Both the position numbers and the translations under genes were made by a program. 35,075 nt of DNA from Streptomyces aculeolatus. GTDB lineage: Bacteria > Actinomycetota > Actinomycetes > Streptomycetales > Streptomycetaceae. The notes beneath the pieces are model-generated. The model searched no databases, was not told the origin of the DNA, and saw only the letters and a program-made list of their open reading frames with translations. Positions 22,444 through 30,030 of the stretch are shown here, piece after piece. The number at the start of each line of letters is the position of its first letter. Position 1 is the stretch's first letter. The stretch spans positions 1 to 35,075 of the forward strand of contig NZ_JAINRD010000043.1 in NCBI RefSeq assembly GCF_020400605.1. Direction: 5' to 3'.

Positions 22444-23813
22444 CCAATGACTGGGCGTTCTTCGGGCAGTTGAAAGCGGCGCGTGCGCTCGCGCAGCGCG
22501 AGTGCCGACACCAGGGTGATGGGACCGACGCGGCCGACGAACATCAGCAGGACCAGGACGACCTGGCCGACCGCCGGAAGGTCGGCGGTGATGCCGGTGG
22601 ACAGGCCGACGGTGCCGAAGGCGGAAACCGTCTCGAAGAGCACCGCCTCGAACCTCTCCTGGGTCATGGTCAGCAGCACCACGGTGGCCGATATCACCAG
22701 TCCGATGGCGAGCAGCGCCACCGTCAGCGCCTGCCGCAGCGCGGTCGGCGGGATGCGGCGGCCCATGGTCTCGGCGGCGGGCTCGCCGCGCACCTCGGCG
22801 ACCATGGCGACCGCGAGCACCGCGAACGTCGTGACCTTGATGCCGCCCGCGGTTCCTGCGCTTCCGCCACCGATGAACATCAGCACGCAGGTCACCAGCA
22901 GTGTGGCCGGGTGCAGTGCATCGATAGCGACGGAGTTGAAGCCCGCGGTGCGGGTCATGGCAGAGTGAAAGAAGCCGCTGAGCAGTTTCTCGCCGGTACC
23001 GAACGGACCGAGGGTGGCGCCGTTGGACCACTCCAGTGCACAGGTGAGAGCCGCCCCGGCGGCCAGCAGGGCAGCGGTGGTCGTCAGCGTGAGCTTGGCG
23101 TGCAGCGACCAATTGCGCCGGCCGCTGACCCGCCGCCGGTGCCGGTGCCGCAACACCTCCAACATCACCGGAAAACCGAGGCCGCCGCAGATGACCGCCG
23201 CAGCGACCGGCACAGTCACCCAGGGGTCGGTGGCATAGCGGGTGAGGCTGTCTGCGTGCAGTCCGAATCTGGCGTTGTTGAAGGCGGAGACAGCATGGAA
23301 GAGCGCGGAGTAGGCAGACTCGCCCACGCCCTGGTCGTAGCCGAAACGAAAGCGCAGCGCCAGCAGCGCCGCGACCGACAACTCCACGATCAGCGTGGTG
23401 CCTGCCACGCCCAGCAGTACCCGGCGTACGTCGCCCAAGCCGAGGGCCTTCGTCTCCACCTGCGCTGTCAGCTGAAGGCGCAGCCGGAGTCTGCCGGCGA
23501 CGAGGAGCGCCAGCAGTGACGCCAAGGTCATGATCCCGAAGCCGCCTACCTGGATCAGCGCCAGGATCACGCCCTCACCGAAGGCGCTCCAGTGCGTTCC
23601 GGTATCCACCACCGTCAGGCCGGTCACGCACACCGCTGAGGTGGCGGTGAACAACGACGGCACCAAGCCCGTCGCAGAGCGGTCCTCGGCCGCCACGGGC
23701 AGCGACAACAGCAGGGTGCCGACAAGTACGACCAACCCGAACGCCAGAACGACCAGTCGCGCAGGGTGCGTGGCCAGCAGCGACCGGCCGGTCGAACGCA
23801 GCCAGCCACGCAC
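22440..23813 (-). CDS. ktrB: TrkH/KtrB-type K+ transporter with altered filter residue
   Basis: A 457-aa membrane channel-like transporter made of four M1-P-M2 repeats. The four pore loops are readable: TATSAVCVTGLT, AVSAFNNARFGL (about 175-186), FHSAMTRTAGFNSV and ETVSAFGTVGLSTG. Three carry the conserved filter glycine, but in the second the usual NAGF reads NARF, with Arg182 encoded by AGA (23268-23270), a codon rare in such genomes. The GTG at 23813 has a good AAAGGGG site; a TTG at 23849 is an alternative. It is coupled by a 4-bp overlap to ktrA, giving a two-gene uptake operon. If Arg182 is real, K+ selectivity or conduction may be changed. Confidence 0.92.
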   Translation of the reverse strand: MRGWLRSTGRSLLATHPARLVVLAFGLVVLVGTLLLSLPVAAEDRSATGLVPSLFTATSAVCVTGLTVVDTGTHWSAFGEGVILALIQVGGFGIMTLASLLALLVAGRLRLRLQLTAQVETKALGLGDVRRVLLGVAGTTLIVELSVAALLALRFRFGYDQGVGESAYSALFHAVSAFNNARFGLHADSLTRYATDPWVTVPVAAAVICGGLGFPVMLEVLRHRHRRRVSGRRNWSLHAKLTLTTTAALLAAGAALTCALEWSNGATLGPFGTGEKLLSGFFHSAMTRTAGFNSVAIDALHPATLLVTCVLMFIGGGSAGTAGGIKVTTFAVLAVAMVAEVRGEPAAETMGRRIPPTALRQALTVALLAIGLVISATVVLLTMTQERFEAVLFETVSAFGTVGLSTGITADLPAVGQVVLVLLMFVGRVGPITLVSALALRERTRRFQLPEERPVIG

Positions 23814-24514
23814 AGCGGCCCCTTTCCCTGCCCGGGGCGGCTGGCGCAACCGGCGTCAGGACTCCGTCAGCTAACCATCAACGTCCGGTTCCCCACCCTA
23901 GCCGCCACCACGGTGCCGAACTATGCACATGCACGGCTTGTAGCCTCACCTGATCTGGTCACACGTTTCCCGGATCCGGCAACCTGCCGTGCCACCATGC
24001 GGTGAGGGCCGCGGCCGGGATGGAGACGGGAATTCAGCGACATCTTCCGCGTGGGCACGGCGACCGCGGATTGCTCGGCAGAGCTTCGAGCTGCAGCTTC
24101 GATCCGGCCGCGCAGGACCCGATCCGCCGCATGTATGGCGTCGTGCTGCTACGGCGAGCACCGCAAAAAACACCCTGGAGACCTTCACACTCCGCCATGG
24201 ACTGCCCGGCCGGCCGAAAGGGCATCCGCCAAGTGCACCACCACCGCCCACACGATCATCAAAATTCCGTAAGGATTCCAGAGCCACGATGATGTGCGGG
24301 TCTGATATTCACAGGAATATGCCACGCTGGGCAGCAGCCGCTACGGAAGAAGGAGCCGAGCGATGGCAGGTGGTTCCGTGTGGGCATCGTCGGGGTACTC
24401 CCGGCGAATCCCCCGTTCCTCGACAGCGCCAGCCGCCACGCTATCGGACCTAGGCCTGCTGAATAGGTCAAGAGGTACCAGTACGCCGACACCTCGTACG
24501 CAACGATCAGACTC
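23814..24514. other. About 700 bp without a supported gene
   Basis: Contains the presumed ktrB promoter region, a perfect 10-bp palindrome CCGGATCCGG at 23970-23979, and only short unconvincing open frames. Composition is mixed with AT-richer patches (for example around 24170-24300). It may hold decayed sequence; I recognise no fragment with confidence. Confidence 0.45.
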
Positions 24515-24685
24515 GTGAGACGCTCCCGGCCCGACGAGCAGATGTGGCGGGTCGAGTGGGGCCTGGGGTTACTCGCGGTGGTATTGGCCGTCACCGGGAT
24601 CCTCACCGAGACGGTATGGGTTCTCGGGGTGGGGGCATGGACTCTGATCGCAGCCGGCCTCATCGAGATGATCTACCGGCCGTGA
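24515..24685 (+). CDS. Small two-TM membrane protein, 56 aa
   Basis: From the GTG at 24515: a basic/polar N-terminus (VRRSRPDEQMWRVEWG), a hydrophobic helix (LGLLAVVLAVTGILTET), a short turn, a second helix (VWVLGVGAWTLIAAGLIEMIY) and the end RP. The pattern is coherent and codon usage is GC-biased except for one TTA at 24569-24571, so bldA-dependent translation is possible. The frame stays open back to a TAG at 24464, and the upstream codons also read plausibly (YQYADTSYATIRL), but no good start is visible there. It could therefore be a 5'-truncated or misplaced start. No family recognised. Confidence 0.5.
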   Translation: MRRSRPDEQMWRVEWGLGLLAVVLAVTGILTETVWVLGVGAWTLIAAGLIEMIYRP

Positions 24686-25346
24686 CAGCAAACACCGCAC
24701 AGCAGTATCTGGTCAGCGCCTGCGCGGGTTTACCTGGAGGGCTCAGCCCAGCTCAAGAGGGCGGTAGGCCTGCGGTGAAGGGCCTGACAGAACCGTTCGC
24801 GGACAGGGTCATCAGCGGCCGAGTCGGCGGCGGCCAGGTGACCGTCGGCCTTTCGGCGGTGGCCCGGACGTCTCAACTGCGGGGCGCGTCCTCCTGGTGG
24901 TGCGTGGCGTGCCGCAGTCCGCGGAGGCGGTCGCCGTGGCACGGTCTGGCACTGAGACTTCGGCAACCACTCCGAGAGCCCGCACCGCAGGACGCGATGG
25001 GTATCGTGTGACCCCGCGGATGAGGGGCCCGCTTCTTAGTGGTGTATTCGTAACCTTTCCGTCACCCACTCGATGCCCCTGAGAGTCGGGAGCCTTTCCA
25101 GGCAGGAGATCACTGCAGGTTGATAACGGCGACGGCACGGTGCCGAGTCGAGGACGCGGTGTGTCTAGCATGGCAGTTGATATTCGTCGTGGGGTGCGTG
25201 CGATCCCTCACGGGGAGGGTAGCCGTGAGCAAGCCGCAGTTCCATCGGTCAGCCTTTCCTGTCCGCGGTGCGTTGTCCATACTGCCCCAGGGTGTTCTGT
25301 CCACGGGGGTTGGTGACGCAGGGCTCGGCTGAGAGATCTTGAAATG
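24686..25346. other. Non-coding stretch upstream of the insertion sequence
   Basis: No supported gene. A perfect 7-bp hairpin with arms at 25207-25213 and 25223-25229 lies within it. The last part, up to the transposase, may belong to the insertion sequence left end. Confidence 0.4.
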
Positions 25347-26381
25347 GGTGAGGGCCTTCTGGCTCGGTGTGGATTGTGACATCGATGCCGGACGACAGAA
25401 AGGCCGTCATGCCTCACCGTGATGCACCCCTGACCGAGACCGGCCGTCTGCGCCTGGCCCGCTGCGTGATCGAGGACGGCTGGACCCTGCGCCGAGCCGC
25501 GGAACGCTTCCAGGTCTCGCCCACCACCGACCAGCGCTGGGCCAGCCGATACCAACTGCATGGCGAGGCAGGCATGACCGACCACCCCAGCCGCCCTCAC
25601 ACCAGCCCGCGCCGCACCCCCACCCGCACCGAGCGCCGGATCATCAAGGTCCGGATCCTGCGCCGCTGGGGACCAGCCCGCATCGCCCACCTGCTCCGTC
25701 TGGTGCCCTCCACCGTGCACCGCGTGCTGACCCGCCACGGCCTGGCCCGCCTCACACACCTGGACCGGGCCACCGGCCACCCCATACGCCGCTACGAACG
25801 AGAGCGTCCCGGCGAACTGGTGCACGTCGACATCAAGAAGCTCGGGAACATCCCCGACGGCGGCGGCCACAAGGTCCTGGGCCGACAAGCAGGCCGCAAG
25901 ACCCGCAAAAACGCCGGCTACAGCTACCTCCACACCGCCGTCGACGACCACTCCCGCCTCGCCTACAGCGAGATCCACCCGGACGAGAAGAAGGAGACCG
26001 CCACCGCCTTTTGGACCCGCGCCCAAGCGTTCTTCACCCACGCCGGGATCACCGTCGAACGCGTCCTGACCGACAACGGCGCCTGCTACCGCTCACACGC
26101 ATGGCGCGACGCTCTCACCGCGGCCCAGATCGCCCACAAGCGAACCCGGCCCTACCGGCCACAGACCAACGGCAAGGTCGAACGCTTCAACCGCACCCTC
26201 CTCGACGAATGGGCCTACGCCCACCCCTACCGCTCAGAGACCGAACGACGCAAAGCATTCCCCCACTTGCTACGCACCTACAATCACCACCGCGGCCACA
26301 CCGCACTGAACGGCCAACCACCCTCCAGCCGCGCACCCAACCTCACAGGGCGATACAACTAGCGCCGCCGCAGCCCTCACC
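25347..26381 (+). mobile_element. IS481-family insertion sequence, ends tentative
   Basis: Outer limits are set at a 9-bp inverted match, GGTGAGGGC (25347-25355) and GCCCTCACC (26373-26381), flanking the transposase at 54 and 11 bp. The rest of the ends do not align well and no target duplication was found, so the element may be larger, decayed, or bounded elsewhere. Confidence 0.35.
25409..26362 (+). CDS. IS481-family transposase
   Basis: A 317-aa DDE transposase, apparently full length. The N-terminus has two helix-turn-helix segments (LRLARCVIEDGWTLRRAAERFQVS and WGPARIAHLLRLVPSTVHRVL). The integrase core runs from GELVHVDIKKLG (first Asp) through ERVLTDNGACYRS (second Asp) to RPYRPQTNGKVERFNRTLLDEW (catalytic Glu), then YNHHRGHTALNGQPP, the usual IS481 ending. 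The ATG at 25409 starts the family-like MPHRDAPLTETGR. One residue run, TTDQRW, differs from the more common TxxRW but is not disabling. The gene appears intact, so the element could be active. Confidence 0.93.
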   Translation: MPHRDAPLTETGRLRLARCVIEDGWTLRRAAERFQVSPTTDQRWASRYQLHGEAGMTDHPSRPHTSPRRTPTRTERRIIKVRILRRWGPARIAHLLRLVPSTVHRVLTRHGLARLTHLDRATGHPIRRYERERPGELVHVDIKKLGNIPDGGGHKVLGRQAGRKTRKNAGYSYLHTAVDDHSRLAYSEIHPDEKKETATAFWTRAQAFFTHAGITVERVLTDNGACYRSHAWRDALTAAQIAHKRTRPYRPQTNGKVERFNRTLLDEWAYAHPYRSETERRKAFPHLLRTYNHHRGHTALNGQPPSSRAPNLTGRYN

Positions 26382-26459
26382 GGCAAGTCCGACCGGAACC
26401 AGAGCCCAGGGGGAGCTTCCGGGGTAGCGCCCTCGTCCGGTCGCGGGGGGTGTTCGCGA

Positions 26460-26933
26460 TCAGCTTTCGGTGGCTTCCACCCACCCGTGAGCCAAGGCCG
26501 CCTCGGCAAGCCCCGTCCGTACCCGGTGGATCTGCCCAGCCGTCAGTGTTTCGTCGGCACGGATGAGGATCTCGGTCACTTCGCTGCGGAACTCAGAAAG
26601 TGACAGAACGTCGCAAGTGGGCTCCTCCTCCTCTCCTTGCTCGGCCTTCGCGGCAGCCGAAACCACGACCGGTGGGAGCGGCGCCGATTCAGTGTTGGCC
26701 CGAACAGTCGGCAAAGGAGCATCCACCGCGCCCGCCGTGACGAGGCGTATCTCCGATGCCTTCGGACCCCTTTCGCTTGCTCCGATGAAGAACTCCACGC
26801 GCCTCCCGGCCTGGTACAGGTACTCGTCGGCCAGCAGATCGTTGGCGTGCATAAACACGTCCTCGTGCCCCTCATCGGGTGTGATGAACCCGTATCCGCG
26901 GGACTCGTCGAACCGAACGATCGTCCCAGTCAT
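26460..26933 (-). CDS. Cold-shock-domain protein with C-terminal extension
   Basis: A 157-aa protein. Residues 1-70 form a cold-shock domain binding single-stranded nucleic acid, with RNP1-like SRGYGFITP (11-19) and RNP2-like EDVFMHAND (24-32). A Glu/Pro-rich linker (AKAEQGEEEE) leads to a conserved-looking helical tail (LSLSEFRSEVTEILIRADETLTAGQIHRVRTGLAEAALAHGWVEA). I recognise this as a Streptomyces family of extended cold-shock proteins. The ATG at 26933 gives the family start MTGTIVRFDESRGYGF and has an AAGG site; ATG 26954 and TTG 26957 are in-frame alternatives. It lies downstream of the LAL genes in the same orientation with a gap of 113 bp. Confidence 0.9.
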   Translation of the reverse strand: MTGTIVRFDESRGYGFITPDEGHEDVFMHANDLLADEYLYQAGRRVEFFIGASERGPKASEIRLVTAGAVDAPLPTVRANTESAPLPPVVVSAAAKAEQGEEEEPTCDVLSLSEFRSEVTEILIRADETLTAGQIHRVRTGLAEAALAHGWVEATES

Positions 26934-27046
26934 CAACACCTTAGAATCTCCCATCAACCCTGCATACCACTTCTGCCCGCCGCGCGGGCCTCGTCACTTT
27001 CTCGCTTCCATCTACGACGATGGAGAACATATCGACTACCCCCGAG

Positions 27047-29827
27047 TCACCTTACATCCTCGACCTCGAATTGCAGTTCCAACGGCAATTGTTCACGACC
27101 TCGGATCCGGAATTTCCGATAAATTCCGGTGAGGTGCTGTTCAACAGTGCTGATCGTAACCGACAGGCGCGAGGATATGTCGCGGTTCGTGTACCCACAC
27201 GCCGCCAGCACAGCAACCCGCCTCTCCGCGTTGCTGAGCCGGACCTTCTGCACGTCGACGTCATGGCTCTCCGCCTCGCTGTTCCCGTGGCTCCCATCGT
27301 ATGCGAGTCGCCCTGTGGTGCACAGCGGCTCGGCGCCGCACTCCTTGGCAAGGCTCCAGGCACGGCGCGCGGCCGTAGCTGCCTGTGCCGTTTCTCCGTG
27401 TCGCTTGTACGCGTCTGCGAGATCGTACAGCGTACGGGCCAGTTCGAGTCGGTCGCCGGCATTGCGGAGCAATGCCATCGACCGGGCAAGGATCGGCAGT
27501 CGCCTGTCTGGAGGAGTCGTTGCCGCCAATAGGCGCAGGGTCATGCCTCGCGCCCTGCCGCAACTGTCGGTAATCCTGGCCTGTTGCTCCACGATCAGCC
27601 GCTCCGCCTCACCTCGCTGCCCGAGCCGAAGCAACACCTCAGCCGTGTCACCGCGCCAAGGCAGCCATGTGGGGATATCGGTGTCCAAGCGGCGCGCGGC
27701 CTCGCCCACGGATGTGAAATCGTCGAGTGCATCGACGAGCCGGTCGGCGGCTAGGTGGTAGTGGCCTCGAGCCCGAAGGTACATGAGGCCGTAAGCTGTA
27801 CCGAACAGGTCCTCGGGGGTTGGCTGGTTCAGTACTTTGGCGCCGGCCTCGTAGTTCCCCATGTTTGTTTCCGCCATGAGCTCCACGGACATCAGCCAGC
27901 AGGTGAGCAGGCTCCTGCTACGCCTGGACATTCGCTCAAGACCAAGCCGGGCCGCATCTCTTGCCTGCGGCATGTCGCCTTCGTGATACGCGGCTTCTGC
28001 CCGGAGTCCAGCGAAATGTGCGGACCAACCAGGGGCATCACGTTGATCTGCCTCTCCCAGGAGGACACCGCTCCAGTACTGTGCCTCCTCCGTCCTTCCC
28101 GCATAAGTGAGGCATTTGATGGCGCTACTGATGGCTTCCAGAGTCGAATCAGTGAGGACGGACCGCTGGAGAAGCTCTTGAGCCGCGACCGTGATCTGAT
28201 CCCCATCGGCCGGCATGGGCCCGCTCCACGGCTGCCCATTGCGCCCTGCACGGCCAGGGTAAGGAGATTCGCTGTCACCGAACTCTTCACCTGCACGCAC
28301 CCAGGGGTGGTGCAGTTCACCGACCAGAGCCCGCGGGCCCGCCGCCCAGTCGATGGGCAAGGGGGAAGTCCGGTCGTCGAGTTCACGCAGTGAGCCGAAG
28401 ACCTCCTGGGCTTCCTTGCTACGCCCTTGTCCGAGGAGAATATTCGCCAGCATCGCCCTGTGCTGGGCGATGAGAGCTCCGGCCCGCAGGCTGACCAGCA
28501 GGTCGTCGCTCAGCCTCTCCGCACCCCCCGGGTCACGCCGCTGGAGAATGACGGCGGACCTGAGGAGGATCTCGACACGCTGCCGCGTATGGAAGCAGAA
28601 TCGGTGGGCAAGCTCCAAGTAGTCGATCGCCAGCCTGTCCTGGTCTTCCGCCAACACCTCTTCGGCTGCATCCTGTAGCACGGAAATTCCCCACGGCTCC
28701 TCCACCCGATCTGCGCTCAGCAGATGGTCGGCGATTCTCACCGCAGGGGTGCCGTCGGCGTGCAGAAGCGCGACGGTACGACTGTGCAGTTCGCGTCGGC
28801 GGACGGTTTCCATGGCATCGAGCACGGCTGCCTTCGCGGTGGGGTGCCGGAAGGCGAGGTCCCGTAGCACGCCAGTTGCCTGGAGTACCCGCACACCAAG
28901 TTCGGCCACGGCTGCCGGAAGTTGACAAAGGCGTCGGATGAGATCCGGGGTAGCGGCCTCTCCCAAGACCGCAAGCCCCTCAGCCACTCGCGCCGCTGCA
29001 GGTCCGCTCCGCGCAACACAAGTCAGTATCGTGTGCACGAAAACTTCGCCTGGCGCGAGCTCTGCAGTCTGCCCCGATGGAACGCCCCCAACAGCTGCCG
29101 CCCGGTGATCTTCAAGAAGGGCCCGAATCAGCAGGGGATTCCCGCCGGTGGCCGTGAAGAGACCATCGACAAACGGGTCGTCGCTGGATACAGGCAAGTC
29201 CTCGCTCACCAGTTTCATAACGCCGTCTGGCGTCAGACTCATAAGCTGCATGCGTTTACATTCGGGCTCCTGCACGAAAGCGTCGCGGTAGGAAGGGCAC
29301 GACTGCCGGTGGTGCAGGACTTCGGTGAAGATCATCATGAGGGCCGTCGCTCTGGAGCGCGAGGCGATGTACAGCAGGCGCCGCAGGGAGTTGTCGTCCG
29401 CGTGGTGCGCGTCATCGACGCCGATGACGACGGGTCGGTCGCGAACGACGGCGTGCAGTGCCGTACACGCCTTGAAAGTTCCCTCCTCGTAGCCCCATTC
29501 AGGGTGTTCAGGATCGTGTGGACCCCCTCCGTCCCCGTAATCTGCCGATAGTGCAGCGAAAGTCCTACCAATTCTGTCGGGGACCGATGCACTGTCGGCC
29601 AGTTGCCTCATCACCGACAGGGGGAGGTCACGCTCCGAGTTCAGGGCCGTTGCCCTCAGAACGATTGCTCCCTCCGCAGCCGCCTTCTCCAGTAGCGCTT
29701 CGAGCAGCCTGGTCTTGCCACACCCGGCGGGGCCTTCCAGGACAGTTACGTTCGATTTTCCTGACAGGCAGTCAGCGAGAGCTGCTTTGAGCCTGTAGAG
29801 TTCCGCTTCCCTATCGATTATTGGCAT
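27047..29827 (-). CDS. LAL-type AAA-ATPase LuxR-family regulator (copy 1)
   Basis: A 926-aa large ATP-binding LuxR regulator. The Walker A motif GPAGCGKT is at residues 32-39, and Walker B is in RPVVIGVDDAHHADD. A GGNPLLIRALL sensor block and a long TPR-like helical region follow. The C-terminal LuxR helix-turn-helix is LSNAERRVAVLAACGYTNRDISSRLSVTISTVEQHL, with the last 15 residues (LPLELQFEVEDVR) beyond it. It is the downstream member of a tandem pair with 219 bp between the genes and has exactly the same length as its neighbour. LAL proteins commonly control secondary metabolism or catabolism; no biosynthetic cluster is in the window, so targets are unknown. I saw no TTA codon in this gene. 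Confidence 0.93.
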   Translation of the reverse strand: MPIIDREAELYRLKAALADCLSGKSNVTVLEGPAGCGKTRLLEALLEKAAAEGAIVLRATALNSERDLPLSVMRQLADSASVPDRIGRTFAALSADYGDGGGPHDPEHPEWGYEEGTFKACTALHAVVRDRPVVIGVDDAHHADDNSLRRLLYIASRSRATALMMIFTEVLHHRQSCPSYRDAFVQEPECKRMQLMSLTPDGVMKLVSEDLPVSSDDPFVDGLFTATGGNPLLIRALLEDHRAAAVGGVPSGQTAELAPGEVFVHTILTCVARSGPAAARVAEGLAVLGEAATPDLIRRLCQLPAAVAELGVRVLQATGVLRDLAFRHPTAKAAVLDAMETVRRRELHSRTVALLHADGTPAVRIADHLLSADRVEEPWGISVLQDAAEEVLAEDQDRLAIDYLELAHRFCFHTRQRVEILLRSAVILQRRDPGGAERLSDDLLVSLRAGALIAQHRAMLANILLGQGRSKEAQEVFGSLRELDDRTSPLPIDWAAGPRALVGELHHPWVRAGEEFGDSESPYPGRAGRNGQPWSGPMPADGDQITVAAQELLQRSVLTDSTLEAISSAIKCLTYAGRTEEAQYWSGVLLGEADQRDAPGWSAHFAGLRAEAAYHEGDMPQARDAARLGLERMSRRSRSLLTCWLMSVELMAETNMGNYEAGAKVLNQPTPEDLFGTAYGLMYLRARGHYHLAADRLVDALDDFTSVGEAARRLDTDIPTWLPWRGDTAEVLLRLGQRGEAERLIVEQQARITDSCGRARGMTLRLLAATTPPDRRLPILARSMALLRNAGDRLELARTLYDLADAYKRHGETAQAATAARRAWSLAKECGAEPLCTTGRLAYDGSHGNSEAESHDVDVQKVRLSNAERRVAVLAACGYTNRDISSRLSVTISTVEQHLTGIYRKFRIRGREQLPLELQFEVEDVR

Positions 29828-30030
29828 ACAGATCCGACCCTACCTATGTGCACAAAAGAGTCAATGTTTGGGGGGTTAACCGGATGGCTTCGTTCTCATG
29901 AGCGTCTCGAATCCCCTGCACAGAGAATGCCAAGGAGGTTCGATCAGTCACCCAGCTTTCGACTCCATCGCAGTTTCCGTTTGAGAAGACCATCAAGAGG
30001 GCAGTTATGCCGGTCCTCTTGTCCGCAACG

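Noticed and set aside
23863..23895. Plus-strand TCCGTCAGCTAACC resembles the 3' end of the c-di-AMP (ydaO) riboswitch, and GGGGAACCGG on the minus strand nearby resembles its 5' part, next to a K+ uptake operon.
   Set aside because: The two pieces are on opposite strands and no complete aptamer order exists on either. The plus-strand version would be antisense to ktrB with no gene downstream.
25347..26381. Inverted 9-bp match considered as definite terminal inverted repeats of the IS element.
   Set aside because: Only 9 bp match, the flanking positions do not align and no target duplication was found, so it is kept only as a tentative boundary.
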